Source: Quercus robur (Eukaryota; Streptophyta; Magnoliopsida; Fagales; Fagaceae). From it: a DNA stretch of 64,000 nt. The notes beneath the pieces are model-generated. The model was not told the origin of the DNA and did not search any database. It saw only the letters and a program-made list of their open reading frames with translations. Positions 35,700-46,836 of this stretch are shown here, in pieces (positions within the stretch are counted from its first letter, which is position 1; the number at the start of each line of letters is the position of its first letter). The translations under genes were made by a program, and so were the position numbers. The stretch spans positions 9,233,282 to 9,297,281 of the forward strand of contig NC_065535.1 in the NCBI RefSeq assembly GCF_932294415.1, written 5' to 3'.

Positions 35700-37569
35700 T
35701 GTTAGTTTCAAAATATTTAGGAATAAGTGTTTAGGTTCTAATTTTATGTAAGTTGGCAAACCGAGAACAAAAACATGTCTAGTTTAAGTGTTAGACATTA
35801 CTCATGATGATTCAAGTCAAGTTTCAAGAATAGTTAAGTTGCATAAAGAAAAAGTTAGAATCTCCAAGGCTCGACCAATTGAAAGAAAGGCTCAACCGAT
35901 CAAAAGTCATTTTCTACAAAATTTAAATTAGGTCCAAAGCCTACAAAAACGTTTAGGATTTCAGTCCAACACTACCTAGTGATAGGCCACAAACTGAATG
36001 ACCCCTTGTAATAAAAATTAATTAATTAATTAGCCAAGTTATTAATTAATCAATTTATCATGCAAACACGTGGAAGCACAAAAAAATCACCAATAAACTA
36101 AATATGCAGTGGAAAAATAAATAACACGATGATTTGTTTATGAATGGGGAAAACCTAATGGCAAAACCCCACCGGATGATTTTCAGGTCACCACTCCCGA
36201 AACTCTACTATTATCACAACAAGCGGTTACAAGTAAAGGAATCCAAGTACCTTACCAACCTACAGTTGAACCCTTACCCCAATACCCAATTGGACTTGTT
36301 CTGTAGTGACAGTTCCCCTTTTAGATGCACGACTCCCAGTACATGACTAACTAATTGCATGGATCCCAGTATGCGACTTCAATCACCAACTAAGAAGGTT
36401 TTTGGTTGCAAAGTTCTTTAGTTCATCCACACGATGAAAATCACGAAGATGCTTGGTCACAAAACCCTACGGTGCATATACACAGCAACTTCTTCAAGAG
36501 AAAGAGATGAACTAGGGCAAGAACTTTGTCTCCGGTCACAATTTGCTTGAACAGAGTTTGCTCAAAACCTGTGCAACTTGTGAACACTTTGACGGCTCTT
36601 AAACTGATCATTTTATATGTCTAGGGTTAGGAGAAAAGAAAGCCTAAAGACACATTCACGGATCCCAAGAAAATCATATTGAAATTCTGAAAATCTTAAA
36701 CCTCGATAGATAGCAGGTGTCGAGAAGGTGTCGAGCACACCGAATGTAGAACAGCTTTCTTAAACTCGATAGATGCAGCTGTCGAGCTTTAATGAATTTG
36801 CACTCTGAACTTGTTTTCTTGAACAGACTTAAAGACTTCAATACTTGATCTTGAAACAAGGTTTCTTGAAGTATTTAAAGACATCTTAAATCTACCCAAA
36901 TACAAATAAAGTGCGTTTTGTCAAAGGATAAGCCAATTACATAAAATCATGACATATGTTCTTAACATGTGAAACACATATGTCCTAACACCTAGTATAA
37001 AAGGAAAATCCTAAATACGTTTCAAAAGTTCTTTGAAGTCTTGTGAGTTATTCCTGTTAGATTTGTGAGGTTTTTGTAGCCTTCTAACTCAACAAGCATC
37101 TATCAAAAAAAAGATCTACATCCAAGAATCGATGGATTAAGTTGTTGCATACAAGATCATACATAGTTGATGATTTAAAGTTTTGAATGGGATTTCAGAG
37201 TCACAAATGTGGGTATTTGTGAGCTACAAATTCAAATAGAAGAGTCCATGAATTCTGCACATGGTCGTGTGAGTAAGTATTAAAAGAGGTAGCTTTAGAT
37301 TTAGGGTTTAAATCTATTGTAAAACATCCATTCTATCATAGTGAATTTGTTGCCTTGAGGATAGATTAGTTTAAATCCTCCCCAAATTTTTTACCTTGAA
37401 ACTGTTGGTTTTCCTAGGTCATCATAGTGCTTGTTTTGTTTACTTTTCTACACTTAGTAATATGATTGTATGTGTTTAATATAGATCTGAATAATAAACC
37501 TAAGTATCAACTTGGTTAATTAATTAGGTTAAACAATCTAAGTATACTAGGGTCTAAACAAACAAATAG
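35700..37569 (+). mobile_element. Copia-like LTR interrupted by a second, reversed LTR
   Basis: The outer LTR (TGTTAGTTTC ... GGTTAAACAATCTAAGTATAC, GGGTCTAAACAAACA) aligns with those at 24353 and 53168: GTTGGCAAACCGAG, CTCGACCAATTGAAAG and a GGATAG...TCCTCCCC block. It is split at 35980-36990 by another solo LTR. I could not find a target duplication for the outer copy, so its right edge is approximate. Confidence 0.75.
35980..36990 (-). mobile_element. Nested solo LTR, TSD cctag
   Basis: 1,011 bp, TG...CA, flanked by cctag (35975-35979 and 36991-36995) inside the outer LTR. Read on the minus strand it starts TGTTAGGACATATG and ends near ACAAGGGGTCATTC...CTATCA, so it belongs to the same broad family. 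It contains CTCGATAGATGCAGCTGTCG-type dyads. Confidence 0.9.
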
Positions 37570-38643
37570 TTCTGCTCAGACTTTTGAAAGGGAACTTCGA
37601 CTATTTGAAGGCCTACTTGGCTGGGCTGAATTTCGACCAGCCCAGTATCAAAGCACTACTTAGGCATCTCACATTAACCTACAAACCACTTTTGGGACCT
37701 TCCATTATGGGTTAAACCCAATCCATAATATAAATTAATTGGGGTTTTAGGTCCAATCAACCCAGGTTTGTTGGAAAAGCAAGACCACAAAATATTATTT
37801 ATCTTTTTATCTCTACAAATATATCATTCTATTATATTTTATGTTTGATTAATATTTTTTTAAGGTGAACCATATCATGCTAACTTCTATTGTAGTGTGT
37901 TCTATTTGCCTAATATATAACTAAACTTTATAAGTTTCAAATTTATTATTGAAATTTCTCATTTCTTAAGGAATAAGGAGACTATCATGATAATCCAAAC
38001 TCATCACAAAATCAAAATATTATCTTAACTAAAATTAAAATGAAACCAAATGAATAAAAGATAGACTTTATCATAATTTATTATTTAAACAATTGGTAGG
38101 CATATTCAAATTCATAACCATGTATATTGTGTTTTGATATAAACTTAAATTTTTACTTCCAAAAAAAAAAAAAAAAAACTAAGTATTAAATCAACAACCC
38201 AATTCTAAACCTAACATGTTGTCATAAACCTTAATTAGAGTTATAAGAAATAACAAAAATTCACAGAGAGAGAGAGAGAAAGAAAGAGAGAGAGCTCAGT
38301 TTTTGTGTGAGGAAAATATAGATTGGATAGGAGAAATGCTATCAAATTTATACAAAATAAAATGGAAAGAAGAAAAGTTAAATTATAAGAAAGAGAAAAT
38401 GATGAAGTGTAATGGTGAAGTAAAGAGTAACGAGGAGGTAAAGAGGGAAGGGAAATGTTGGAGGAAGTGTAATCGTAGGTGTGGATTAATAGGGAAAAGA
38501 GGAGATTTTTTTTTTTTTTTTTAATCGAGTAGTGAGAAGAAAAGCTTAAAAGAGAAAAAAGATGTAGAAAATAATTGGATGATGTGGTTCAATGATTGAG
38601 TAGCAAAATTTATTGCATAAATTAGTATATATATATATATATA
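37570..38643. other. Intergenic AT-rich DNA with (GA)n and (AT)n
   Basis: No gene is seen. Features are an A-run (38161-38178), a GA microsatellite (38264-38294), a T-run (38506-38522) and an AT microsatellite (38625-38643) into which the next element inserted. Confidence 0.65.
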
Positions 38644-39200
38644 TGTTCGTGCCTAAAATGAGATTGTTGGGTCGAACTCACTTAGGCTCACAATTTATTT
38701 ATAAAGTGGGTTTTAGGATTTCCTACTTTGGATCGTTCTTGGCACAGAGACTCAAAGTAATGTTCCTCCACTCTTCCTCAATGACTGTTTTTTCTCTCCT
38801 TTTTTCTGAACCCTCTCCTCTTCCCCAACTTCTTCTATTTATAGCTTCAAGTTAGTGGGGAGATCATGATTACTGCCATCGTTAGTGCAATTGAAGGTCC
38901 AATATTATCTGTTTTAAGTGGATGTTTAGGTGAGAGCGGAATGTAACGATTATAGCCTTAGAACTTGGTTCCAGCTCAGGTGAATTTGCTCGGTAATGAT
39001 GTTCCCCGAGCATCCTATGGTTCTCCCAGACAAGGCTTATCTGATTGTTCGGGAAGTTTTATGCCAAGCATAGTTCAGGACCCGAGGCCAAATATTCGTT
39101 CTTTATGAAGGTAGTTTCAAGAAGGGCTTAGGGCGATGGGGCAGTACCATTGGGCCTGAGCCCAAGGCCCATCTGGGTCTTAGGATCTTGGTGCCGTACA
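38644..39200 (-). repeat. 3' LTR of the minus-strand Gypsy element
   Basis: 557 bp, TGTTCGTGCC...GCCGTACA on the plus strand. It matches 48547-49104 throughout. A minus-strand TATAAATA is at 38836-38843. Confidence 0.93.
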
Positions 39201-39488
39201 TTAGCCCCCTCTTGATTCATACCCAGTTGCCGGGAAGAATCAAGGAGCCAGCCGAGCCTTTTGGTCTCGAAAGTCCTATGGCCAGGGACTCATGCGGTTA
39301 TGGTTTCTCATTAATGCTCTTCTCAAAAGACACGCTGTTCCGCAGCGCCAGGTTCAGTTGTCATTATTGCCTAACGGTTCGTGAACTGAAGTGTCGCGCG
39401 TGTCGGTTATCTTTGGCGTCCGCAAGGTTGTTCGTGAATCGTGCCCATTTATTGCTTGATTAAACGTTCCCATGCCCTTTTCTGATCC
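39201..39488. other. Polypurine tract and leader between 3' LTR and antisense gene
   Basis: The minus strand reads AATCAAGAGGGGGCTAA against the LTR (39201-39217), the plus-strand primer site. The rest is non-coding. Confidence 0.7.
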
Positions 39489-39496
39489 TATAAATA
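39489..39496 (+). promoter_or_regulatory. TATA box of the antisense gene
   Basis: CTATAAATAGC on the plus strand is followed by a CT-rich leader and a splice-donor consensus (CCAAAGTAAGT, ~39614-39624). It is internal to the element and not part of the LTR. Confidence 0.6.
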
Positions 39497-39724
39497 GCTT
39501 TCTTCAAAACATTCTTTCATTTTTTCCACCTCTGATCTTTTGAGCTTACTCTCTGCTGACCACTTCTTTATGCGCTTACTGACCTGCCCAGAGTTCTTTT
39601 CTCCATTAGAACCCAAAGTAAGTTCTCTTCTCCTTCCTATTCCTTCAGCTTATTTCTTCAAGTCCTTTCATAGCATTAAGTGTCATAGATTGGTTACCCT
39701 TATCTTCTGAAGGCCCCGACTGCC

Positions 39725-41972
39725 TTGGCCACCTTTAGGTGCAAGTTTGATATTCCCGATGACATGGAAGTGGCTTATTGCCACGAGAGTGAAATCGCAC
39801 TCCACCGAGGACAAGGCACAGCCTTTTTTCCTTTAATGGCAATTCTAGAGGGTGGGGTTAGGTTCCCCGTGGATCCCCTTTTGACAAACACACTTTGGTA
39901 CTACGGGCTGTGTCCCGACCAGCTTCCTCCCATTTTACTGGATAGTTAGCTGCATTAGTAGGTTGAACCACACCTTTGATTTACAGTTAGATTACTAAGA
40001 TATTAACCATATGTATAGCCTCTATGGGAACAAAGCTACCAACTATTACCTAAAAACTAGAGATAATCGGGTACGGCTGATATCATACCTACCTAATTCG
40101 AATAGGAACTTCGCCGGGGAGTTTGTCTGGGTGCGCGGCGACTGGTTTGTTGGGGAAGTCCCCTGCCCTCTTTCACGGCATGAAGTGGGTTTTTACCAAT
40201 CTCTTGATCTAACTGTTCTTCCCCCCCCCCCCCTTTTTCCTTTTCTTTCCTCTTTATCGAAGTAGATTTTCCTTATCGGATATTGATATAACACTCGTTC
40301 TTTTGCAAATGGCAAAGTGTTCGTTCCGGACATCAAAACAGTCCACGTAAAAGACCTAAACTTTATCCTCAGTTCTGAGATATTCGTGCACTGGGACGAA
40401 CAGCTTCGGGCATCACACCTGATCCTCGGAGTAAAGCCTGTTTATTCTACCTCGCAGTCCTTCATGCAGGCACTATTGGTTGATAGTCCACTGCTGTCAT
40501 ATATTGACATTTGGTACGTGAACTTCTTGTCGCCGAAGCTTAAGACCGGGGAGGTGAGGGAGTTCAGAAGGCGCTACACTTGCTCGAACGAGCTAGCTCC
40601 TTTGCGGGACAAGTCTGCAGAACGCATGTCTCAGCGTCTTCGAGAGTTAGCTCACGAGGCTATTCAACAAAAGGACCCTGTTCAAGAGCAAGCGCAGCTC
40701 GAGAACCCTGTTGCAAAGCCCGAGCATCCAGTGATTGAAGTGACCAACTTGTTGGCTGCAGATACCCACCCCAACGAAAACATGGTGTCAAGGAGGGTTA
40801 TGACTATTGATCGCTTCGTGCCCGGTGCACGGCAACCCACCCAGCCCCCACCTTCTCAAGGTCGGAGCCAGGTGCCTCACCCTTCACCCTCTTCTCAAGC
40901 TGGACGAGCCTAAAAGAAACAGAGGGTTGCCGATCAACCATCTACGGGTCTGGGAGATGCTACCGTCCAGACTCCTCCCCAACCAACAGGGGGCATCGTT
41001 ATTCACTAGCCGCAGACCCAAGTCGATTCGGGGGTTGCATCCTCCTCCCAAGCCGTACTAGCGTGGAAGCCCAAATTTTTGCTGGACGGCAAGCCTTTGC
41101 CTTCAACCGCCTATGTACAGATGTGGGAGAAAGGCAAGGGTGGTCGTATTGCCCAAACCCTGGCCGAGGGTCTTCTTCTTCCCGACGACGTGCATGACTT
41201 CGAGGAGGGCTCAGAGGAGTCCGTGGGGTGCCGGTTAAAGTGGCATACTATTGCGGTAACTCATTATTCGTCTATTACTTTCCATACATTCATTTTTACT
41301 TCCGTACTAACTTCTGTGATTGCCAGACTGCTCAACTGGCTCACATACTGGCTGTCCATGCACAAGATCTTGCTAAGAAGGTCAATCGTAAGAAGGGGGC
41401 ACAGGAGTCAGCTACCAAAACAGCAAAGAAAAAACTAAAGGCAGCTGAATCCATCGAAAAGAAGGCCGCTGCCGCGGAGAAGAATAAAGCGCTGGCGGAG
41501 AAGAGATGTGCTAAGCTCCTAGCTAAGTAGAACAAAACAAACATAAAGCTAGCTGAAGCCATTAGCCTCAACACCTCTCAAGCCAAGGAGCTAACCGACC
41601 TGAGGGCAGCCCTGGAGGCCTGCGAGCAGAAATGGTATAACGAGGGATTCGTAGATGCCAGGAAATCTGCAGAACCGGTGGTGGCCCAGGCTCGGAAGCT
41701 GGGTTTTGAGACTAGGTGGTTTGCCGCTCTTCAAGCTTTGGGAGTTCCCGAGGATTCCCCCCTGAGAGACCCCGGCCAAATTACCTTCCCGAGCCTCATT
41801 ACTGCCGTGCAGGATCCATCATTGGCCGCTGAGGAGGAAGAAACGGTAAGCATGAGGGAGCTGGTGGAACAGATCGATGCTCATGCCGAGCCTGATGAGA
41901 TGGAGGCCACCAGCATCCCAACTGTGCAAGACCTACTCGGTGAAGACTCGCATTTTCCCGTGACCGACCGGT
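39725..41972 (+). pseudogene. Antisense multi-exon gene inside the minus-strand Gypsy element
   Basis: This runs opposite to pol. Exon pieces: 39739-~39960 (DMEVAYCHESEIALHRG, GGVRFPVDPLL, YYGLCPDQLPP) with a 1-base frameshift near 39928 and a TAA at ~39993; the second frame continues to ~40210 (NRVRLISYLPNSN, WVRGDWFVGEVPCPL). Then 40310-41255 (VHVKDLNFILSSEIFVHWDE, Pro/Gln-rich middle, WEKGKGGRIAQTLAEGL), an intron 41256-~41326 (GTAACT...GCCAG), and an Ala/Lys-rich coiled coil 41327-41972 (KKAAAAEKNKALAEKRCAK; VPEDSPLRDPGQI) with TAG at 41528. GGVRFP and the overall plan match the antisense gene of the other Tat element (19874-21949). It resembles Pfam Transposase_28-type proteins. Intact proteins of this group have no known biochemical role that I can state. 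Confidence 0.75.
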
Positions 41973-42435
41973 AAGAAGTGACAGATCCAACCCGGCCCCC
42001 CACCTAATTATCTGCCATCCAACTTTTCATGCTTTTACTTATTTTTATAGCATTTTTACTTTATTTTATTATTGGTATATTTGCCTATGTCACTGGGTTA
42101 TGGTGACTAAACAATTTCCTCATTTCGCGGGGATGACCCGTAAACGGTTGCCGAGTTTTGGCGATGAGATATTAACTCTACTTTTTAATCTTGCTTTTAA
42201 CTTGTTGAATGACTTTCTATTCATTTGTGTGTTTGCTTAGACTATGTCTGTGGTTTCTTATTCTGTAGTAAGTCGGGCCAAGAGCTGCCCGTTCAGTTAA
42301 ATCATGCCTTAATATATCGCGTTCATACAATGGGGTTTAGTTTTCCCTAACTGTAAACGGCATGATGCCCCAAAACCTGTTGCACAGTGTTTGGATAATC
42401 CGAGAATGAAATTGCAATTAGTGTTTGTAAGGGTG
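41973..42435. other. Gypsy internal non-coding region
   Basis: AT-rich spacer between the ends of the antisense gene and the tandem array. No gene is seen. Confidence 0.55.
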
Positions 42436-42439
42436 TTAA

Positions 42440-42965
42440 GGTTTCCACCTACTCGGCGATTTTGATAAAACCGAGGATGAGGTTTCTGTCCTTAGAGTCT
42501 TTATTCTTTTGTAACGATAAGGTTTCCACCTGCTCGGCGATTTTAATCGAATCGAGGATGAGGTTTCTGTCCTTAAAGTTTTTATTCTTTTGTAACGATA
42601 AGGTTTCCACCTGCTCGGCGATTGTAATCGAACCGAAGATGAGGTTTCTGTCCTTAGAGTTTTTATTGTTTTGTAACGATAAGGTTTCCACCTGCTCGGC
42701 GATTTTAATGGAACCAAGGATGAGGTTTTTGTCATTAGAGTTTTTATTCTTTTGTAACGACGAGGTTTCCACCTACTCGGTGATTGTAATCGAATCGAGG
42801 ATGAGGTTTCCGTCCTTAGAGTTTTTATTCTTTTGTAACGATAAGGTTTCCACCTGCTCGGTGATTTTAATCGAACCGAGGATAAGGTTTCTGTCCTTAT
42901 AGTTTTTATTCTTTTGTAACGATAAGGTTTCCACCTGCTCAGCGATTTTAATCGAACCGAGGAAC
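42440..42965. repeat. 81-bp tandem array, about 6.5 copies
   Basis: The word GGTTTCCACC recurs at 42440, 42521, 42602, 42683, 42764, 42845 and 42926, a strict 81-bp period. Each unit has GTTTCCACCTGCTCGGCGAT, a variable ATCGAACCGAGGATGAGG part and TTTTTATTCTTTTGTAACGA. Because 81 is 27 codons, frames stay open across units on both strands (for example minus 43014-42436, with the 27-residue unit containing SPSRWKPYRYK). Coding use is doubtful. Confidence 0.95.
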
Positions 42966-43081
42966 ATGCAATTCTCTTAATGTGCAATGACGAGATCGAA
43001 AACAGCATAGACAAGTAACTTCATCATTATCTTGACTTTAGCAAAGTACAAGTTTTGACTTACACTTCAGTATACGGATGG

Positions 43082-46000
43082 TCACGGGTAAAACATCTTT
43101 AAGTTGTGGGCATTCCATGGCTGGGGGAGCGGCCTCTCATCGAGATCTTCCAGGTAGTAAGCCCCTGCACTGGCGATGGCGGTAATTCTGTACGGTCCTT
43201 CCCATGTTTGAGCAAGCTTCCCTGCATCTACGTCTCGCATGTTTCCCATGACCTTCCTTAGCACCAATTCCCTGGCGCTGAATTCCCTCCCCTTTACATC
43301 TTGGTTGTATCTTTGGGCCAGTTTCTGCTGATACCCCACGAGCTATATGGTTGCGGCCTCCCGGCATTCTTCTAACCAGTCTAAGCGCTCCATCATCAGG
43401 TCGGCGTTCTGGTCGAGGTCAAACCCTGCGACCCGTGCACTGCACAAGCTTACCTCGGTTGGTATTACGGCCTCCGCCACATACGTCAAAGAGAAAGGGG
43501 TCTCACCCGTGGATCTTCTGGGAGTCGTACGGAAAGCCTATAAAACGTTAGGTAGCTCTTTGACCCGTCTCCCCTTTGCCCCGTCCAACCTCCTCTTCAA
43601 CCCGTTCAAAATCGTCTTGTTCACTGCCTCAGCTTGGCCATTGCTTTGAGGATATGCTGGAGTTGAATACTTGTTCTTAATGTTGAGATCGCTGCAGAAG
43701 GCCTGGAAAGCTTTGCTATCGAACTGTAGCCCATTGTCTGATACTAGTGAGTTCGGTACCCCAAACCTTGTGACTATGTTTTTCCATCCAAACTTTTTCA
43801 CGTCAGTATCCTAGATGTTGGCCAAGGCCTCGGCTTCCGCCCATTTTGTGAAGTAATCTACAGCCACCAATACAAAACGGCAGTTACTTGTTGCTCGGGG
43901 AAAGGGCCGAGGATGTCTAGCCCCCATTGTGCGAATGGCCATGGGCTGTTGACGGGGTTTAGATGACCTGCTAGCTGGTGGATCAAAGGGGCGTGCTTTT
44001 GGCATTGTTCACACCTCCGGACATATTCCACGGCATCCTTCTACATTTGTAGCCACCAAAACACCTGGGTCATCGCCCTGTGCGCTAAAGACCATCCCTC
44101 GACATGGCCACCACACACTCCGTCATGTAGCTCGGTTAGAAGTTCGTTCGCTTTCTCGAGATGTAGGCATAAAAGGTAAGGGCCTGCGAAAGACCTCTGG
44201 TACAGTTTGCGATCTGCCGACAGCCAGTACTGGGGAACCACCCGACTAATCTTTTTGGCCTTCTTTTCATCGTCCGAAATTTTATCCTCGGCAAGGAAAT
44301 CTATGATCGGGTTCATCCAGCACAAATTGGCCACTGACACCATGGCAACCTCAACCCTGGCTTGGTTATAATCACTTTTCACACTGATGCTTGGCTCCCT
44401 TGTAAGCTCTATTTTGACTAGCCGCGGTGTATCCTTGGTGGCAGATGAAGCCAACGTGGCAAGCGAGTCGACATGTCTATTTTGTTCCCGACCTACCTAG
44501 GCCACCTTTACTATCCCGAACCGGCTAATAATCTGCTTAGCTGCACTTAGATAGGCTTTTATCCGAGAGTCCCGAGCTTCAAAGCTTCCTACGATTTGAT
44601 AAACGACCACTCGAGAGTCTGAATAAATCTCAACATTCTTTGCGCGCAGATGCAATATGCCCCTCAACCCGGCCAGAAAGGCCTCGTACTCGGTTTCGTT
44701 GTTTGAGGCTTTGAATCCCAATCTGAAGGAGTGTTCTAGTCGTATGCCCTCCGGAGTGATTATGACAATACCAACTCCAGCACCCATAGCATTCGAAGCG
44801 CTGTTTACAAATACTTTCCACAGACGACTTTCTACATTACAGATTATCTTCCCGTCGTTCTTAGGGGTGAATTCTGCAATGAAATCAGCAAGAACCTGTC
44901 TCTTGACTGAGCTTTGCGGTCCGTACCTTATGTCGAATGAACCCAACTAAGTCCTCCATTTGGCAATTCGGCCCGTGAAGTCCAATCTTTTTAACAACAA
45001 CTGTAGGGGATACTCGGTGAGGACCAACACCGTAGGAACCTGAAAGTAATGTGGCAACTTCCTCGTGGCATGTACCAGTGCTAAAACTAACTTCTCCAGG
45101 GGTAGGTATCTCGTCTCGGCATCTACTAAGGTTTTACTTATGTAATACACTGGCATCTGTACTCCTTGGTCCCTTAGTAACACAGCACTTACGGTATGGT
45201 CGGACACCGAGAGGTACATAAACAAATCCTCCCCGGATTCTGGGGCTGTTAACATGGGTGCTTTTGCCAAGTATTCCTTCAGCTCTCGAAAAGCCTCGTC
45301 ACATTCCTTGTCCCAATGAAACCCTTTCCACTTCTTCAGAAGTTGATAAAACGGTCTGCAGCGATCAGCGAATTTGGAGATGAATCGGTTTAGGGTGGCT
45401 AACATCCCGGTTAGCACTTGCACTTCCTTAGGATTGCTTGGCAGTCTGAGGCGATTCACGGCCTCTATCTGGTCAGGATTGGCCTCTATCCCCCGAGTAG
45501 AAATCAGATAACCCAAGAACTTGCCAGCCCCTACATCGAAAGTACACTTCTCAGCATTTAGGCGCAACTTATGCCTCCAGAGTATCTTAAATACTCCCCG
45601 GAGGTCTTCCATATGTTGCGACTCCTTTCTGCTTTGACCACCATGTCGTCAATGTATACTTCAACTATGCACCCAATTTTCTCTCGGAACATCCTCGTCA
45701 TCATCCGCTAGTATATGGCTCCGGCGTTCTTCAATCCAAACGGCATGACCTCGTAGTGATAGTTTGCACTTGGGGAGATAAATGATGTCTTTTCTCGGTC
45801 CTCGGGCGCCAAGGCAATCTGGTGATATCCCTGGAAAGCATCCAAGAAGCTCATCCTCGGGTACCCATACGTGGCGTCTACTAGTTGGTCAATCTTAGGC
45901 ATTGGGAACGGATCTTTGGGACATGCCCTATTCAAGTCTGTGAAATCCACACAAACTCTCCATTTACCGTTCTTTTTCTTCACTACCACTGTATTCGCTA

Positions 46001-46821
46001 ACCATCTCGGAAAGAATATTTCTCTTATCACTCCTACTTCCTTCAGCCTCTGGACTTCCAAGTTCACCGCGTCAACATGCTCCTTTGATACTCTTCTCGG
46101 TTTTTGCTTTTTCAGGGGGGAAGGATGGGTCCACGTTAAGCTTGTGGACAATGAATTCGAGATCTACGCCAGGCACTTCATACGAGCTCCAAGCAAAAAC
46201 ATCCACGTTCTACAAAAGGATCAACAACATCTCTACCTTTTCTCGGTCATTCATGCTTGTGCCTATCTGGAAATACCTGTCAATATCCGGAAAAATTCTA
46301 ACCTTCAAAACCTCCTCGGCAACGTCCGCCCCCGTTTCCCCTCGGGGCTTCTGTAGTTGCTATATAGTTTCTCTTTCGGTCTCCTCCGCTTGTCTAAGCT
46401 GTTCACTTTTCCACCTGACCGTGGTGACAAGACATTGCCTAGCCACTCGTTGGTTCCCTCGCACCACGGCGACTCCATACTCAGTAGGAAATTTCACTTT
46501 CACGTGCAGGGTGGACGAAACAGCCTTCATTGCATGAATCCACGGCCTTCCCAGGATTGCAGTGTACGGTGAGAATGATCAGACTACTATGAAGGTCATT
46601 ATTACTTCCTTGCCTTCCATGTCCACCGAGAGAGAAATCTGATCTTCGAGAATCACGACTCTCCCGTCAAACGAGACCAGCGGCGTGTCATACTTCGCCA
46701 AATCCTGACTTTTCAATCCGAGCCCTTCGAACAGATCCAAGTACATAACGTCGGCCCCGCTTCCTTGGTCTATCATCACTCTTTTCACCAAGAACCCGCT
46801 TATCCGAGCTGTTACTACCAA
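43082..46821 (-). pseudogene. Gypsy pol: protease, RT, two RNase H domains, integrase
   Basis: The minus-strand frames give, in order: protease (VMIDQGSGADVMYLDLF, ~46770); RT (WRVCVDFTDLNRACPKD; FLDAFQGYHQIAL; YHYEVMPFGLKNAGA; VEVYIDDMVVKA, catalytic DD ~45650); RNase H (WDKECDEAFRELKEYLA, PVYYISKTLVDAE, HYFQV); archaeal-type RNase H (WKVFVNSASNAMGAGVGIV, NETEYEAFLAGL, IYSDSRVV, ~44840-44540). The integrase zinc finger follows (H near 44110, CEQCQKHAP ~44015), then the core D (VAVDYFTKWAEAEAL), D (LVSDNGLQFD), E (PQSNGQAEAVNK), and a C-terminal GPYRI/FYP end at 43082. At least nine in-frame stops, mainly TAG, sit where relatives usually have Gln or Trp. Confidence 0.93.
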
Positions 46822-46836
46822 CGCATCATCATGAGG

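Noticed and set aside
35700..37569. A complete Copia element between the two LTR-like ends
   Set aside because: The interior is another solo LTR with its own cctag duplication; there is no gag or pol sequence.
38303..38524. Lys/Glu-rich 73-codon ORF
   Set aside because: Low-complexity purine-rich DNA, no homology, ends in a poly-T run.
42462..42902. 146-codon plus-strand ORF with repeated FLSLE.LFFCND motif
   Set aside because: Produced by the 81-bp array, which is 27 codons long and stays open in several frames; no start context or homology.
42440..42965. CRISPR-like regular array
   Set aside because: Units are contiguous 81-bp tandem copies without distinct spacers, inside a eukaryotic retrotransposon.
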